Source of the DNA: JAWWOW01 sp033851265
GTDB lineage: Bacteria > Actinomycetota > Actinomycetes > JAWWOW01
DNA: 64,000 bases
Assembly: GCA_033851265.1 (NCBI GenBank)
Contig: JAWWOW010000006.1
Span: 521,476-585,475 of the forward strand
Direction of reading: 5' to 3'
The position numbers were made by a program, and so were the translations under genes. Below the pieces are notes generated by a model. That model saw nothing but the letters and a program-made list of their open reading frames with translations. It did not search any database and was not told the origin of the DNA. Positions 1-9,043 of the stretch are shown in pieces (within the stretch, counting starts at the first letter, position 1; every line of letters begins with the position of its first letter).

Positions 1-1
1 G

Positions 2-1120
2 CGACTGCGTTTGCTAGTTACCGATGCTTACCTGCCGGACTGGATGCTCCCAATTGCCGCGCGTGCGCCCGAGCGGATCCGACATCGGCTGCTAGCGCGT
101 CATCACGAAGCTGTCTCCTCGCGGCGCGTTACGGGTCTGGTGACCTGGCTACGGCTAATGCGTTATAGGGACTGGGTTGACCGCGACCGTGCGTTGGGGA
201 CCTATGCGGCCGCCCGTCGTGGTGTCAGCGGCGCGGTTGTCTACAGCTACTACTGGTCCGGCTTCGCTGCTGCTTCGTCGAACAGCCGAGCGCAGGGGCC
301 GTCTCTGCTCTTTCAGGTTCATCCCCCCGCGCGCGAAGTACAGCGAGCGCTAAGCGCCGATCGGGAGCGTACCGGCTGCACTTTCGACGTGGAACCCGAG
401 GAAAAAGCATCGGCCGAGGAGCTGGACGTATTTCAACGTTCACTCCAGATTGCTGATGGAGCGATCACGGCATCTACCTACGTGGCAGAAGCCTTGGCCA
501 ACGATGGGCTCCCAAGACATCAGATTGCAGTCGTTCCGTACGGCGCCGAAGCGATACAAGGCGATTTCTTTCGTGAGCGTGGACATCCGGGACCACTGCG
601 AGCGCTTTGGGTCGGACAGGTCGTGTATCGAAAAGGCATTCACGACGTACTAGAAGCTGTCGACGCTCTTGGTGGCGATGTACGACTAACGCTGGTCACG
701 CGGGCGATCTCTCCACACTGGGCGGAGCGTTTGGGTTCTAATGTTGAAGTTGTTGTCAATCCGACTAGACAAGAATTGCAGCGCTTGTATGCGCAGCATG
801 ACGTGTTCGTGCTTCCGTCGTTGATCGAAGGCTTCGGACTGGTCTATCTCGAGGCGATGGCGGCAGGATTGGCCGTCATCGGCACGACCAACACCGGTCT
901 CCCAGATGTGATCACTGACGGCGTCGAAGGTCGGGTGCTACCAGTGGGACGACCGGACGAGCTCGCCAACACGTTGGCCGAGTTAGCCCGATCGCGAGAA
1001 CTCTCGGAAGAGATGGGAAGAGCAGCTCGGGTGACTGCCAAGACCTTTACTTGGGCGCGATTCAGGCAAGGCGTGCTTAGCGCCGCCTCGGCCGCCGAAA
1101 CACGCCGGCGCCAGTCTTGA
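2..1120 (+). CDS. GT4 glycosyltransferase, probably 5'-truncated by window edge
   Basis: Family 4 (GT-B) glycosyltransferase, expected to transfer a sugar from a nucleotide donor onto a growing lipid-linked oligosaccharide at the cytoplasmic membrane face. The C-terminal half shows a donor-domain opening (LRALWVGQVVYRKGIHDVL) and the signature EGFGLVYLEAMAAG near residues 280-295, with the usual acidic pair for nucleotide-sugar binding. A TTG at base 11 could start it, but the frame stays open to the window edge, so the true start probably lies upstream. The next gene begins inside its stop codon (TTGA overlap), so the two are very likely co-transcribed. Substrate cannot be told from sequence. 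Confidence 0.88.
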   Translation, partial: RLRLLVTDAYLPDWMLPIAARAPERIRHRLLARHHEAVSSRRVTGLVTWLRLMRYRDWVDRDRALGTYAAARRGVSGAVVYSYYWSGFAAASSNSRAQGPSLLFQVHPPAREVQRALSADRERTGCTFDVEPEEKASAEELDVFQRSLQIADGAITASTYVAEALANDGLPRHQIAVVPYGAEAIQGDFFRERGHPGPLRALWVGQVVYRKGIHDVLEAVDALGGDVRLTLVTRAISPHWAERLGSNVEVVVNPTRQELQRLYAQHDVFVLPSLIEGFGLVYLEAMAAGLAVIGTTNTGLPDVITDGVEGRVLPVGRPDELANTLAELARSRELSEEMGRAARVTAKTFTWARFRQGVLSAASAAETRRRQS

Positions 1121-1974
1121 ACGACGTCATCGCTCTGATCGTGAGCTACAACTGTTCTGAGCTCATCGAGCGAAGCGTCTTGGCAGCAATTGATCAGGTA
1201 GCGCGCATCTACGTCGTCGACAACGGCTCTGATGCGGACACACGAGCCGCCCTGGCGCGGCTACGCGATGCCTACGGTCCCGATCGGTTACACATCACGT
1301 TGCTTGACCGCAATGTAGGAATCGCCGAGGGGCTGAACGTCGCCCTAGAGTCGGCACGAGTATCTGAGTGGTCGTATGCGCTCACGCTCGATCATGACAC
1401 CGAGATTGCCAGCGGCGCGGTCGGGCTGCTCACTGAGTGCATGTCGGACGAGGGGGTGGGGATCGCCGCCGCTCAGTGGGTCACGTCCGTGAGGGATTCG
1501 CACAACCTTGCTGCGGAAGACGTCGAGAAGGCGCCCTTTGCCGGTTGCCTGATCCGCCGGTCTGTCCTCGATCAGGTGGGCGGAATGCGCGAGGACTACT
1601 TTGTCGACTACGTGGACTATGAATTCTGCATTCGCGTGCGCAAGGCTGGCTGGCGGATCCGGACCTGCCCCGCGGCGACGGTCTTCCAACGACCGGGTGA
1701 ACCACGTCAGCGCCGATTTCTTTGGCGAACCGTCGTGATCAGTGGCTACTCGGCCGATCGTTACTACTCGATCGCACGGAACGGGCTGTGGCTTTTTCTC
1801 TGGGACAGTCCGGATGCCCTAAATCTGCTCGCCCACGCTCGGAACCTATTTTTGATCTCCACGAAGGCCCTGTTGTACGGGCCGCATCGACGTGAAACGT
1901 TGGCTGCGCTGTGCCGCGGACTCATCCACGGCGTGTTTCGAAGTAAGCGTGGTGTTCGCGCACCGCTGGGATGA
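1117..1974 (+). CDS. GT2 glycosyltransferase (rhamnosyltransferase-like)
   Basis: GT-A fold family 2 glycosyltransferase of 285 residues. The N-terminus has the family opening (VIALIVSYNCSELIERSV, then VVDNGSD) and a DxD-type metal/donor site in LDHDTE near residue 90. A conserved acceptor-side segment (DYFVDYVDYEFCIRVRKAGW) resembles the WbbL/RfbN rhamnosyltransferase branch. The TTG start overlaps the stop of the preceding GT4 by four bases, suggesting translational coupling. Together they probably add consecutive sugars of the same repeat unit. Donor and acceptor are not determinable here. Confidence 0.88.
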   Translation: MNDVIALIVSYNCSELIERSVLAAIDQVARIYVVDNGSDADTRAALARLRDAYGPDRLHITLLDRNVGIAEGLNVALESARVSEWSYALTLDHDTEIASGAVGLLTECMSDEGVGIAAAQWVTSVRDSHNLAAEDVEKAPFAGCLIRRSVLDQVGGMREDYFVDYVDYEFCIRVRKAGWRIRTCPAATVFQRPGEPRQRRFLWRTVVISGYSADRYYSIARNGLWLFLWDSPDALNLLAHARNLFLISTKALLYGPHRRETLAALCRGLIHGVFRSKRGVRAPLG

Positions 1975-1984
1975 GTTGCGAGGC

Positions 1985-3079
1985 CTACCTTCCTTGCTGA
2001 GATAGATCCCGCACGAATTTGGCCAGGCGTGCGGCGCTGGGCCTGCACGTCACGTCGTCGATCGGCTCACCAGTGCCGCTGAGCTCGGCGACAGCTGATG
2101 CCCATGTCGGATCGGATGCGTCCAATGGCAGCGCACGCCCAGCTGCGCCGAGCCGGACTAAGGCACTGACACCTCCACACCGATCCGACACCACGAAAGG
2201 AACTCCTCGGGCGGCTGCCTCGCTCAGCACGACCGGCGCAGGATCGGAGTGTGAAGGCAAGACCAGGCAAGATGCCGCCTCCCACTGCTCCTCGAGGGCG
2301 TCGCCTTCGAGGTACCCAAGCACACGAGTATTGACGTTGTTGGCCCGGTGCTGCTCAAGTCGCTCGCGCAGAGGACCATCACCGACGAATGTAAGCGTGC
2401 AGCTAACTCCAGTTCTGGCTAGCTCTTCGGCGATCTTAAGAGCACGAAGTGGGTCCTTACGATCGTTCAGAGCGCCCACGAACAAGAGATTGAACCCGTC
2501 GACCGCGCTCGCTGTCCTGGTGAATGTTGGAGATGGTTCTGGAACCGGGTTCGGATATTCCAACGTCGGAACGTGTACACCGATCGAGCGCTCCAGGTAG
2601 TTGCGACTCTCGTCACCAGGCACGATCGCGCCTGATAGTTGCTTCACATACGCGGCCCGAATGCGTTGTGAGACTCCTCCCCGGCGTTGGCCGGACGACT
2701 CATGTGACTCGATCCACCCAACAACAGGTAGTCGTCTGCTGTATCGCCCTAGTGCTGCCCAGTACGCAGGTTGATCCCAGCCCGAGACGATCAGCACGTC
2801 CGGGCGGTGTCTCTTGATGGCTCGCCATGGCCTGATCACTGGATGCAGGGCGTACTCACCGATCTCGAGCACCCGGTGGCTGACCACAGTGGAGGGATAG
2901 CCGGTCGGCGTGATCGCCCACTGACGGCGCTTTGGGTGCGAGGACCCTAGGTAGATGACGTGCAAGTCGATGTCGGCGCGCAATGCGAGTTCTCGATAAA
3001 GCTCTTGGCGGTAGGGCGTTGGAATGTTGCTCAGTACGGCGAGCCTGCATGCTCGCTCAGGCACGAAACCTCCAGCCAT
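1985..3079 (-). CDS. GT4 glycosyltransferase
   Basis: GT-B family 4 glycosyltransferase, 364 residues, in the minus-strand group that faces the first two genes. The N-terminal acceptor domain begins LAVLSNIPTPYRQELYREL. The donor domain starts at NLLFVGALNDRKDPLRAL and ends with LPSHSDPAPVVLSEAAARG, a variant of the EX7E region (an S..DP.P..L.EA form). The start is an ATG (complement of 3077-3079). Its stop lies 10 bases from the stop of the plus-strand GT2, a tight convergent arrangement. Role inferred: a sugar addition step in exopolysaccharide repeat-unit assembly. Confidence 0.88.
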   Translation of the reverse strand: MAGGFVPERACRLAVLSNIPTPYRQELYRELALRADIDLHVIYLGSSHPKRRQWAITPTGYPSTVVSHRVLEIGEYALHPVIRPWRAIKRHRPDVLIVSGWDQPAYWAALGRYSRRLPVVGWIESHESSGQRRGGVSQRIRAAYVKQLSGAIVPGDESRNYLERSIGVHVPTLEYPNPVPEPSPTFTRTASAVDGFNLLFVGALNDRKDPLRALKIAEELARTGVSCTLTFVGDGPLRERLEQHRANNVNTRVLGYLEGDALEEQWEAASCLVLPSHSDPAPVVLSEAAARGVPFVVSDRCGGVSALVRLGAAGRALPLDASDPTWASAVAELSGTGEPIDDVTCRPSAARLAKFVRDLSQQGR

Positions 3080-3103
3080 GAACCCGGTCTGTCACGCGAA
3101 AGC

Positions 3104-4126
3104 CTAGGGGCGAGATTTTTCAGCCGACGCCAAAGCCTCTTCCAGGCGGCGTTGGAAGCCCAGGAGATCTGCCTCCTCGATCGGGCGTGACGAGGCGGCG
3201 TGGTCTGCCAGGGCAGTCTTTGCGCAGAACTTAAGCACCTCCGGTTCCACGGGCTGTCCCGGTAGGCGACGCACTCGGCGCGGCATGATGGTCTTCGTGT
3301 AGGTGGCGAACGCTAGCCACCAAAGCCAGTAGACGGGACGAGGGAGATGCGTTTTCTGAAAGATCAACTTGTTGCGATAGCCGTTGTAGATGAATTCGGG
3401 AGCAGTGTTCTTGTGGCTGCCGTCGCCGCCGTGGAGACACACGACCGAAGGCTCGTACCGAAGACGTAGTCCGGCGCGTCGCACCCGAAGTGAGTAGTCC
3501 CACTCTTCTTGTCCGAAAAAGTAATCCTCCGACAACAACCCGACTCGTTCCACCACTTCACGTCGCGCGACCGCGAACGCGAGGGACAGGAAGGTGACGT
3601 CGGATGCGCGGTCACACTGACCGCTGTCCAGCTGTCCCTGTCCGTTGATGCGAACTCCGCCAACCAGACGAAGAAGACGGCCCCCGCCGTACCAGATCGG
3701 CCCGTCGTGCCTGAGAACCTTGCCGGTGACCATGCCGATCGTGGGGTCCTTTCGGACGATGTTCGTGGCCCGGTCGAGATTCGCGGGAGTCAAGATCGCG
3801 TCGTTGTTTAGGAACACAATGACGTCGTGCTCATGCCTGTCTAGGACCCAATGAAGGCCCGCATTGATTCCTCTTGCAAAGCCTGTGTTGGCTTCGAGTT
3901 GAAGAATCGTCGCTTCAGGGTGAGCGGCACGGATCCTGTCACTGGAGCCATCTCCGGATCCGTTATCGACAACGATCACATCAACGGCCTCGATGTTGTC
4001 CGTGTGATGCGTCAGAGCATCAAGACAGCGGATGGTGTCAGGTGCGTTCTTCCAATTGAGCACCACTGCGGCGGTGCGGGTGGGAAGCTCGCTGACCGAT
4101 TGCACGTGGTTCACCGCCCCGGCCAT
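3104..4126 (-). CDS. GT2 glycosyltransferase (rhamnosyltransferase-like)
   Basis: Family 2 glycosyltransferase, 340 residues. AAVVLNWKNAPDTIRCLDAL is the classical N-terminal strand and helix, VIVVDNGSGDGSSDRI the nucleotide-binding loop, FLNNDA the DxD-equivalent. FFGQEEWDYSLRVRRAGLRL is the conserved acceptor loop, typical of dTDP-rhamnosyltransferase-like enzymes. It lies 24 bases upstream of the minus-strand GT4 and is likely co-transcribed with it. The C-terminal 60 residues are charged and not recognised. Substrate unknown; the family assignment is firm. Confidence 0.88.
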   Translation of the reverse strand: MAGAVNHVQSVSELPTRTAAVVLNWKNAPDTIRCLDALTHHTDNIEAVDVIVVDNGSGDGSSDRIRAAHPEATILQLEANTGFARGINAGLHWVLDRHEHDVIVFLNNDAILTPANLDRATNIVRKDPTIGMVTGKVLRHDGPIWYGGGRLLRLVGGVRINGQGQLDSGQCDRASDVTFLSLAFAVARREVVERVGLLSEDYFFGQEEWDYSLRVRRAGLRLRYEPSVVCLHGGDGSHKNTAPEFIYNGYRNKLIFQKTHLPRPVYWLWWLAFATYTKTIMPRRVRRLPGQPVEPEVLKFCAKTALADHAASSRPIEEADLLGFQRRLEEALASAEKSRP

Positions 4127-4175
4127 CCCTGCCCTGGCTGCGTCACCCCGTAAAGGCTATTCGACGTGACCAACC

Positions 4176-4394
4176 TCAGTGGCCACGCGAGTAAAGGACG
4201 TAGCCCGACAGGGCGCCCTGTTGGCGTTCGATGGAGAAGCCAAGGTCGGTCATTCGGCGGTCAATGTCACGGGGATCGATACCACGTTGACGAATCCGCC
4301 TGAGGCGGTTCCCTCTGCGGAGTACTACAGCATCGATCTCGGCGACCTTTGTCACGAAACTGAGAATAGCGACATCCGGGACGATGAGCGGCAC
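4176..4394 (-). pseudogene. Short ORF resembling a methyltransferase C-terminus (remnant?)
   Basis: A 72-codon frame starting at GTG and filling the 275-base gap between two GT2 genes; it begins 7 bases after the upstream GT2 stop. The end (MTDLGFSIERQQGALSGYVL) looks like the last beta-hairpin of a class I SAM-dependent methyltransferase, where a 'lxxxGFevxxxxg...gyvlyar' pattern is usual. No SAM-binding motif precedes it, so if this reading is right the gene is a decayed remnant. It could instead be a small unrelated protein or non-coding. The resemblance is an impression, not an alignment. Confidence 0.35.
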
Positions 4395-4401
4395 GTCGAG
4401 A

Positions 4402-5523
4402 CTAGTGGGGTTCTCTCTCGACCTGTGCGCTGAATCTGCGAATTACTCTTGCCGCAAGTGTTGGTGACCCAGCAGTTCGGAAGGCGTCCTTTGCCAAAGA
4501 GGCAGCTCCATGACCGCCGCGACTCCGAGGTCGATAGTCGCCGCGGCCCGCATTAGCAAATAACTGGGCGATCCGCCTCCAGGAGCGGGTTGATGCATAC
4601 AAGTTGGAGCGTCGGTTTAGTGCGCTTGCGGTGCGTTGATACGCGCGTTGGGCGCGAAACAGGCCTGTCTCGATCGCTTCACTCGATTGCTCTTGGTTGG
4701 GTTGTATCTGCAACAGGTAAGCAGCTCTTTGCTCAGCCAGGCTCGCCATGCCGCTGTAGTGCGTGGCCTCCTGTGACATGGCAAGGGACTGCTCGAGCCG
4801 GGTACCTACAGTTACTTCCCTGAATTGACCACCGGTGTTGATGTCGTGTCGCCGATAGAGGGCCAACGGCATTGGAATTTGTACTATCTTTCCAAGAGCC
4901 CCGCCCACAAAGACAACCCAGTCGTCGTGAGCCATCAGTGGATCGTTCATTACCGGAGGATTGAGAGAGACCGGCCGTGCGTCGGGGTCAGCTAGTTCTA
5001 CGAGCAGTCGCGAGAACATTGTGGTGAATCCCGGTTGTGTCCCCCACACTGGAAATCGGCCGGGCGCGTGTACGCGCCGACGTTTGATCTGAGGGAAGAG
5101 GGCGCCGGTTTTCGTCAAGTCCGTGCGGACCACCGCCGAGGTGTGACCGACCACGGTCACCTCGTGATCGGCCTCGAACTCCTCGACTGCGCGGACCAAC
5201 TTGTCGGGCGCCCAGATGTCGTCCTGGTCCGAAAGCGCGATCAAGTCGCCCCGACATAGACGGATGGCCCGAAAGAAGTTGGATTTATACCCGAGGCGCG
5301 TGTTGTTGCGATGGAGCCTGACCGGGAATGGGGCCTCCTGCGCGAACGCGTCGACGATGCCGCATGTTGAGTCTTCGGAGCAGTCATCCGTGACGACCAA
5401 CTCGTATGGCTGCAAGCGCTGTTCCGCGATGCTCTGCAGTTGCTGTGACAGAAACTCTTCGCCGTTATAGGTAGCTAGCGCCACAGAAACGCGCCTGGTG
5501 GTCTTTCTACCTTCATGGTTCAT
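4402..5523 (-). CDS. GT2 glycosyltransferase
   Basis: Family 2 glycosyltransferase with a clear GT-A N-terminus: VSVALATYNGEEFLSQQL, then VVTDDCSEDSTCGIVDAF, and the metal-binding ALSDQDDIWAPDKL typical of the LgtA/WfaP-like 'SDQDD' subgroup. A second acidic motif (AHDDWVVFVGG) lies near residue 205. About 373 residues from the chosen ATG (complement of 5521-5523), which overlaps the flippase stop by 11 bases; in-frame ATGs at 5538 and 5559 would lengthen both protein and overlap. Probably co-transcribed with the flippase. The C-terminal 100 residues are basic and not recognised. Confidence 0.87.
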   Translation of the reverse strand: MNHEGRKTTRRVSVALATYNGEEFLSQQLQSIAEQRLQPYELVVTDDCSEDSTCGIVDAFAQEAPFPVRLHRNNTRLGYKSNFFRAIRLCRGDLIALSDQDDIWAPDKLVRAVEEFEADHEVTVVGHTSAVVRTDLTKTGALFPQIKRRRVHAPGRFPVWGTQPGFTTMFSRLLVELADPDARPVSLNPPVMNDPLMAHDDWVVFVGGALGKIVQIPMPLALYRRHDINTGGQFREVTVGTRLEQSLAMSQEATHYSGMASLAEQRAAYLLQIQPNQEQSSEAIETGLFRAQRAYQRTASALNRRSNLYASTRSWRRIAQLFANAGRGDYRPRSRGGHGAASLAKDAFRTAGSPTLAARVIRRFSAQVEREPH

Positions 5524-7195
5524 AAGTGCGATTGTCATCTGGAGCTTTGGTTTCCTCATTCCGAGGACCCACTTCCTCGGACTTTAGCGCATCGAGTGCT
5601 CCATGGATCGCAGACGTCGGAGCTTGTTGACTGCGACGCCGCACGAAGTCAGAGACCAACTTCCGGTCTGATTGATCTCCCGCAGCCAGGGAGGCGGCGA
5701 GTGTTGCCAGTCCTGTGACCGCCGCAACGATCACGACCTGGATAACACGGTCGTTGAGGAGGAGTCGTGAAATTAGGCCCGACACAATGCACGCGGCAGC
5801 GAACGCGGCAAGCGTGAACATTAGTGGTCGATCCCACGGAGCCAAGTGCTGGCGAACCAGCAGGATGACGGAGACAATTAAGTTTGCGCCTACGAGCGCG
5901 ATGACCGTCGCGCTAGCTGCCCCGTTAGCCCCGAACCGGGGAACGAGCAGGATGCAGGCGGCCGTACTTGCAATCAGGCCGATGACGGCGGTCTGAATCG
6001 CCGTCCGGACGGCGCCCATGGCGACGAGGACAAGGCCATTAAATCCGAGCAACACACTTGCAAGAACGCCAAGACTGAGAATTCGGGCGGGGGTGGTAAG
6101 CCCCGCAGTGCGATCACCAAACAGAACGTGCAGCAATGAACCTGGGACGACCAACATCAATCCCAACGCTGGAGCACATATCGTTAGCGCCCAGCGCGAG
6201 CCCCAGCGGTAGAGAGCACCAATTTCGGTCTCATGGCCCCGCGCCGCCGCGGCCGTCAATGCGGGGAGTAAATAGCCTCCGAGCAGGGCCCAAATCGTGA
6301 TGACCGTGTCTGCGAGTCGCGAAACCGGGGCGTATGCGCCAACTTCCGCGGCGCCTCGTGATGCGCCTAGGACGACGACATCAAGTTGAGAGATAGCTGC
6401 ATCGAGGCCCAGGGACAGCGTTAACACCGAACCGTAGGCCACGAACGCTGACGTTTGCGGGGTGGGAAGAGCACGGCCGCGTCGGGTGAATTCGCCCCAG
6501 CCGGATCCGACGACCAATAGCCAAAGCCCGACGATTGCCGCGATGGTCCTGACGCCCGCAATTTCCACAGCCAAGCGTTGCCCAGAGACGAGAACCGCCG
6601 TAGTCAGCAACCCAACCAAGAGTGAGACAACCAGGCCGGCTCGAAATGCCACGCTCGGCCGAAAGGCGGCTTGCACGAGGCCCTGGGCTGCTTGCTGGAA
6701 CGGTGTGGACAGAAGCACGGGCAGCAATACGACAAAGGGCAGAAGGCCTGGGCGTAGCGAACGCGAGACGGCCATGAGTGTGACGACCCCAATAGCGATC
6801 AGTCCCACGATCGCGGTAAGTAGACCAGCCACACGTGCTGCGCGGCGCATGACTGAGCCAAGCCCTGGTTCGCCTGACAACGTCACGGCCTCGGAGGCCA
6901 ATCGTGAAACGCTGCCTGCGAGCCCGAATCCAGCAAGTGGCATGAGCAGTGCGATCGTCGCCGTCGCCACGGCGAGGGCTCCGTACTCACGAGAAGGCAA
7001 CAGGCGAACTAGGGCAATAGTCAGCGGAAAGCCAAGGCCAATCGAGAGAATCCAGCTCGACACCGACCAAGCCCCACCGGACAAGACGCTGCGTCTCGCC
7101 TGGGTAGGACCAAACGCGCCGGCTGCTGCGATCTCGCTGTCAGCCATTGATCCAGGGGCTGGGTCATTTGCTTGGGAGCCGGCCGCGTCAGACAT
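5513..7195 (-). CDS. Oligosaccharide flippase, Wzx/RfbX-like (MOP superfamily)
   Basis: Polytopic membrane protein of about 560 residues. The first membrane pair follows GGAWSVSSWILSIGLGFPLT, the usual start of polysaccharide-biosynthesis flippases, and I count roughly 12-14 hydrophobic spans. It is expected to move undecaprenyl-linked repeat units across the cytoplasmic membrane. I chose the ATG giving MSDAAGSQ; an upstream start would add 29 residues of Cys/Arg-rich sequence unlike a flippase N-terminus. The last 50 residues are a hydrophilic tail. Its 3' end overlaps the following GT2. No Wzy polymerase is evident nearby. Confidence 0.88.
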   Translation of the reverse strand: MSDAAGSQANDPAPGSMADSEIAAAGAFGPTQARRSVLSGGAWSVSSWILSIGLGFPLTIALVRLLPSREYGALAVATATIALLMPLAGFGLAGSVSRLASEAVTLSGEPGLGSVMRRAARVAGLLTAIVGLIAIGVVTLMAVSRSLRPGLLPFVVLLPVLLSTPFQQAAQGLVQAAFRPSVAFRAGLVVSLLVGLLTTAVLVSGQRLAVEIAGVRTIAAIVGLWLLVVGSGWGEFTRRGRALPTPQTSAFVAYGSVLTLSLGLDAAISQLDVVVLGASRGAAEVGAYAPVSRLADTVITIWALLGGYLLPALTAAAARGHETEIGALYRWGSRWALTICAPALGLMLVVPGSLLHVLFGDRTAGLTTPARILSLGVLASVLLGFNGLVLVAMGAVRTAIQTAVIGLIASTAACILLVPRFGANGAASATVIALVGANLIVSVILLVRQHLAPWDRPLMFTLAAFAAACIVSGLISRLLLNDRVIQVVIVAAVTGLATLAASLAAGDQSDRKLVSDFVRRRSQQAPTSAIHGALDALKSEEVGPRNEETKAPDDNRTYEP

Positions 7196-7291
7196 CAAGG
7201 TCGCTCTATCAGGCGCCACACGCGCAGAACGACATGATCGGAGGACTAGGTCGGGTGCACGACCGACCGCTTCGCGGCACACATGTGAGTG

Positions 7292-9028
7292 TCACTGCTG
7301 TCTTCCCCTACGGAGCGTATTGCGCCGAGCGGCACGTGCTACCGATGAGAGTCGCACAAGAAATACGAGGCTCCGCAGTGTCTGCGGAGCGCGCAACCTG
7401 GCTAGCACCCGAGACAGCCTGTCCCGATCGCTCAGTCGGCGAGTGAACTCGGCGGGAAAGTTGTCGACATGGTGTTCGAAGTACGAGGACCGTAGATCGC
7501 TGCTGGGATGTATTCGGCAAATCAGTCGGTGAGTTTTTGTGACTCCTTCAGAAGCCTCAACAGCATCGACGATTGCATAGGGCCTTAGCTGGCTGTTCCT
7601 GCGCGAGGCAGTTGTAGAGCGCAGCAAATTCTCCAACTGGTCGTGCCAGCGAGATTGACTTTCCGCGGACACAAGTGCTTGAGCTATGGCATGCCCTTTC
7701 GCTCTTCGATACGTTTCGTCTTTGGTGAGACGCTGGACGCGATCGACGAGCTCGGTAGGGCTGCTGCAGGGGAGCAGTTCCGACGAAATCCGGGGATCAT
7801 CGGAGATCAGCAATCGAGCGGGATCAGAGTTCTGTTCGAGTTGCACCACCGGCAACTCATACGAACCCGCTTCCAGAACCGAGGTCAGAGATCCCACTGG
7901 GTACGAATCCAAATACAGGTCGGCAGAGCGATAAACGGCGTCGAGGTCGTTCATCACGCCGACGACCTTGAGCCTGCCGGGAAACTTCTTCGCTCTCCTG
8001 CGCCACGCGACCTGCTCCTCTGGCCCGACAACCACGATGTAGAGCTCTCTGACGCTTCTGAGAAGGAGGTCTGCTACCCGCAGGAATTGACGCGCGCGAG
8101 GCCGCCCAAACTTGTAAGCGGACGCGACTGACACCATCAGCACGGCCCCATCAGGTATGTCCATTCTTTTTCGGAATGCGGAGTCCCGATTCGAATCAGC
8201 TGGCGGTTTCAGAGGGACTGGAAGCGTGAATGTTCGGCTTTCAACTAGGCCTCGTTGAGTCTGGGCGAGGCGCTGCCCCGTGTCGCGAATAGAGGCCACT
8301 ACATCGGCGGCGATGACTCCTAGCCAGAACACATGATCGGCGTGATTCACGAGAATGATGGGCGGGCTGTCGGAGCATCGGCCGAACGCAAGCGAGGGCA
8401 CCACATCGAACGGATGAACGTGCAGGATCGTCACGTCGAACTCTGAAGCGCGGTTGCGAAGCTGACTGGCACGCTCGATCAAGCTTCCGCTTATTGACTG
8501 AACCTTTGTTATCCCTAGGGACTCTTGGGCTTCTCGAGACCGCCGCTGCGCGTTTGACCCCCCTGTCAACACCACCTCATGATGTCGTGCCGAATCGTGT
8601 TCGATCCACCGAGCCAGTAGTCGGCTGTGGCCACCGACCGAACCAAGTTCGGTGACCACATGAAGTACCCGCTGAATTGGCCGGTTGCTGCCATCGTGAC
8701 TGGATGTCTGTGGAGGCAAGGCGATACTTCTGACTAGGCGCTCGAGCCTCGGGCTCATGAAAATTCCGGGGTGATTGTTCCAAGCAAAGTGCGCCGCCAG
8801 CGCAGAAAAAGCGGCAGCTGCTTCAAGCCCCCCCGCATTCGCCGATGATTCCGCAAGTCGGACCACGCGCCCGAATATCAGGCGGTTCCGATGCATTTCC
8901 AAATAGGCTAGAGGCACGTGCAGCGATGGCCGAATGAACACCTTGGAGCCGCGTCTCCGGAGGTCGAAATCAAGTTGGGACAGAGGCTTCCCTGCAGATG
9001 GGGCGATCCCCACAAACGATACAGGCAT
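7292..9028 (-). CDS. Glycosyltransferase, GT4-like, with N-terminal extension
   Basis: 578-residue protein. Residues about 120-470 form a GT-B-like unit: RVLHVVTELGSVGGHSRLLARW (an acceptor-domain opening with a GG.xR loop), VVVGPEEQVAWRRRAKKFPG, and the donor-side DLYLDSYPVGSLTSVLEAG, which resembles the EGF.xxxEA region with the first Glu replaced. The first 115 residues are a separate poorly recognised segment, possibly a substrate-specific domain. The C-terminal 90 residues are Arg-rich. It precedes the flippase gene by about 96 bases. Family is likely; exact CAZy family is uncertain because the donor motif is atypical. Confidence 0.78.
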   Translation of the reverse strand: MPVSFVGIAPSAGKPLSQLDFDLRRRGSKVFIRPSLHVPLAYLEMHRNRLIFGRVVRLAESSANAGGLEAAAAFSALAAHFAWNNHPGIFMSPRLERLVRSIALPPQTSSHDGSNRPIQRVLHVVTELGSVGGHSRLLARWIEHDSARHHEVVLTGGSNAQRRSREAQESLGITKVQSISGSLIERASQLRNRASEFDVTILHVHPFDVVPSLAFGRCSDSPPIILVNHADHVFWLGVIAADVVASIRDTGQRLAQTQRGLVESRTFTLPVPLKPPADSNRDSAFRKRMDIPDGAVLMVSVASAYKFGRPRARQFLRVADLLLRSVRELYIVVVGPEEQVAWRRRAKKFPGRLKVVGVMNDLDAVYRSADLYLDSYPVGSLTSVLEAGSYELPVVQLEQNSDPARLLISDDPRISSELLPCSSPTELVDRVQRLTKDETYRRAKGHAIAQALVSAESQSRWHDQLENLLRSTTASRRNSQLRPYAIVDAVEASEGVTKTHRLICRIHPSSDLRSSYFEHHVDNFPAEFTRRLSDRDRLSRVLARLRAPQTLRSLVFLVRLSSVARAARRNTLRRGRQQ

Positions 9029-9043
9029 CGTGCTGGCTCGACT

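Noticed and set aside
6462..7532. A 356-codon plus-strand frame opposite the flippase
   Set aside because: Flippase reading has membrane spans and family motif; the opposite frame is Arg/Thr/Ala-rich with no match.
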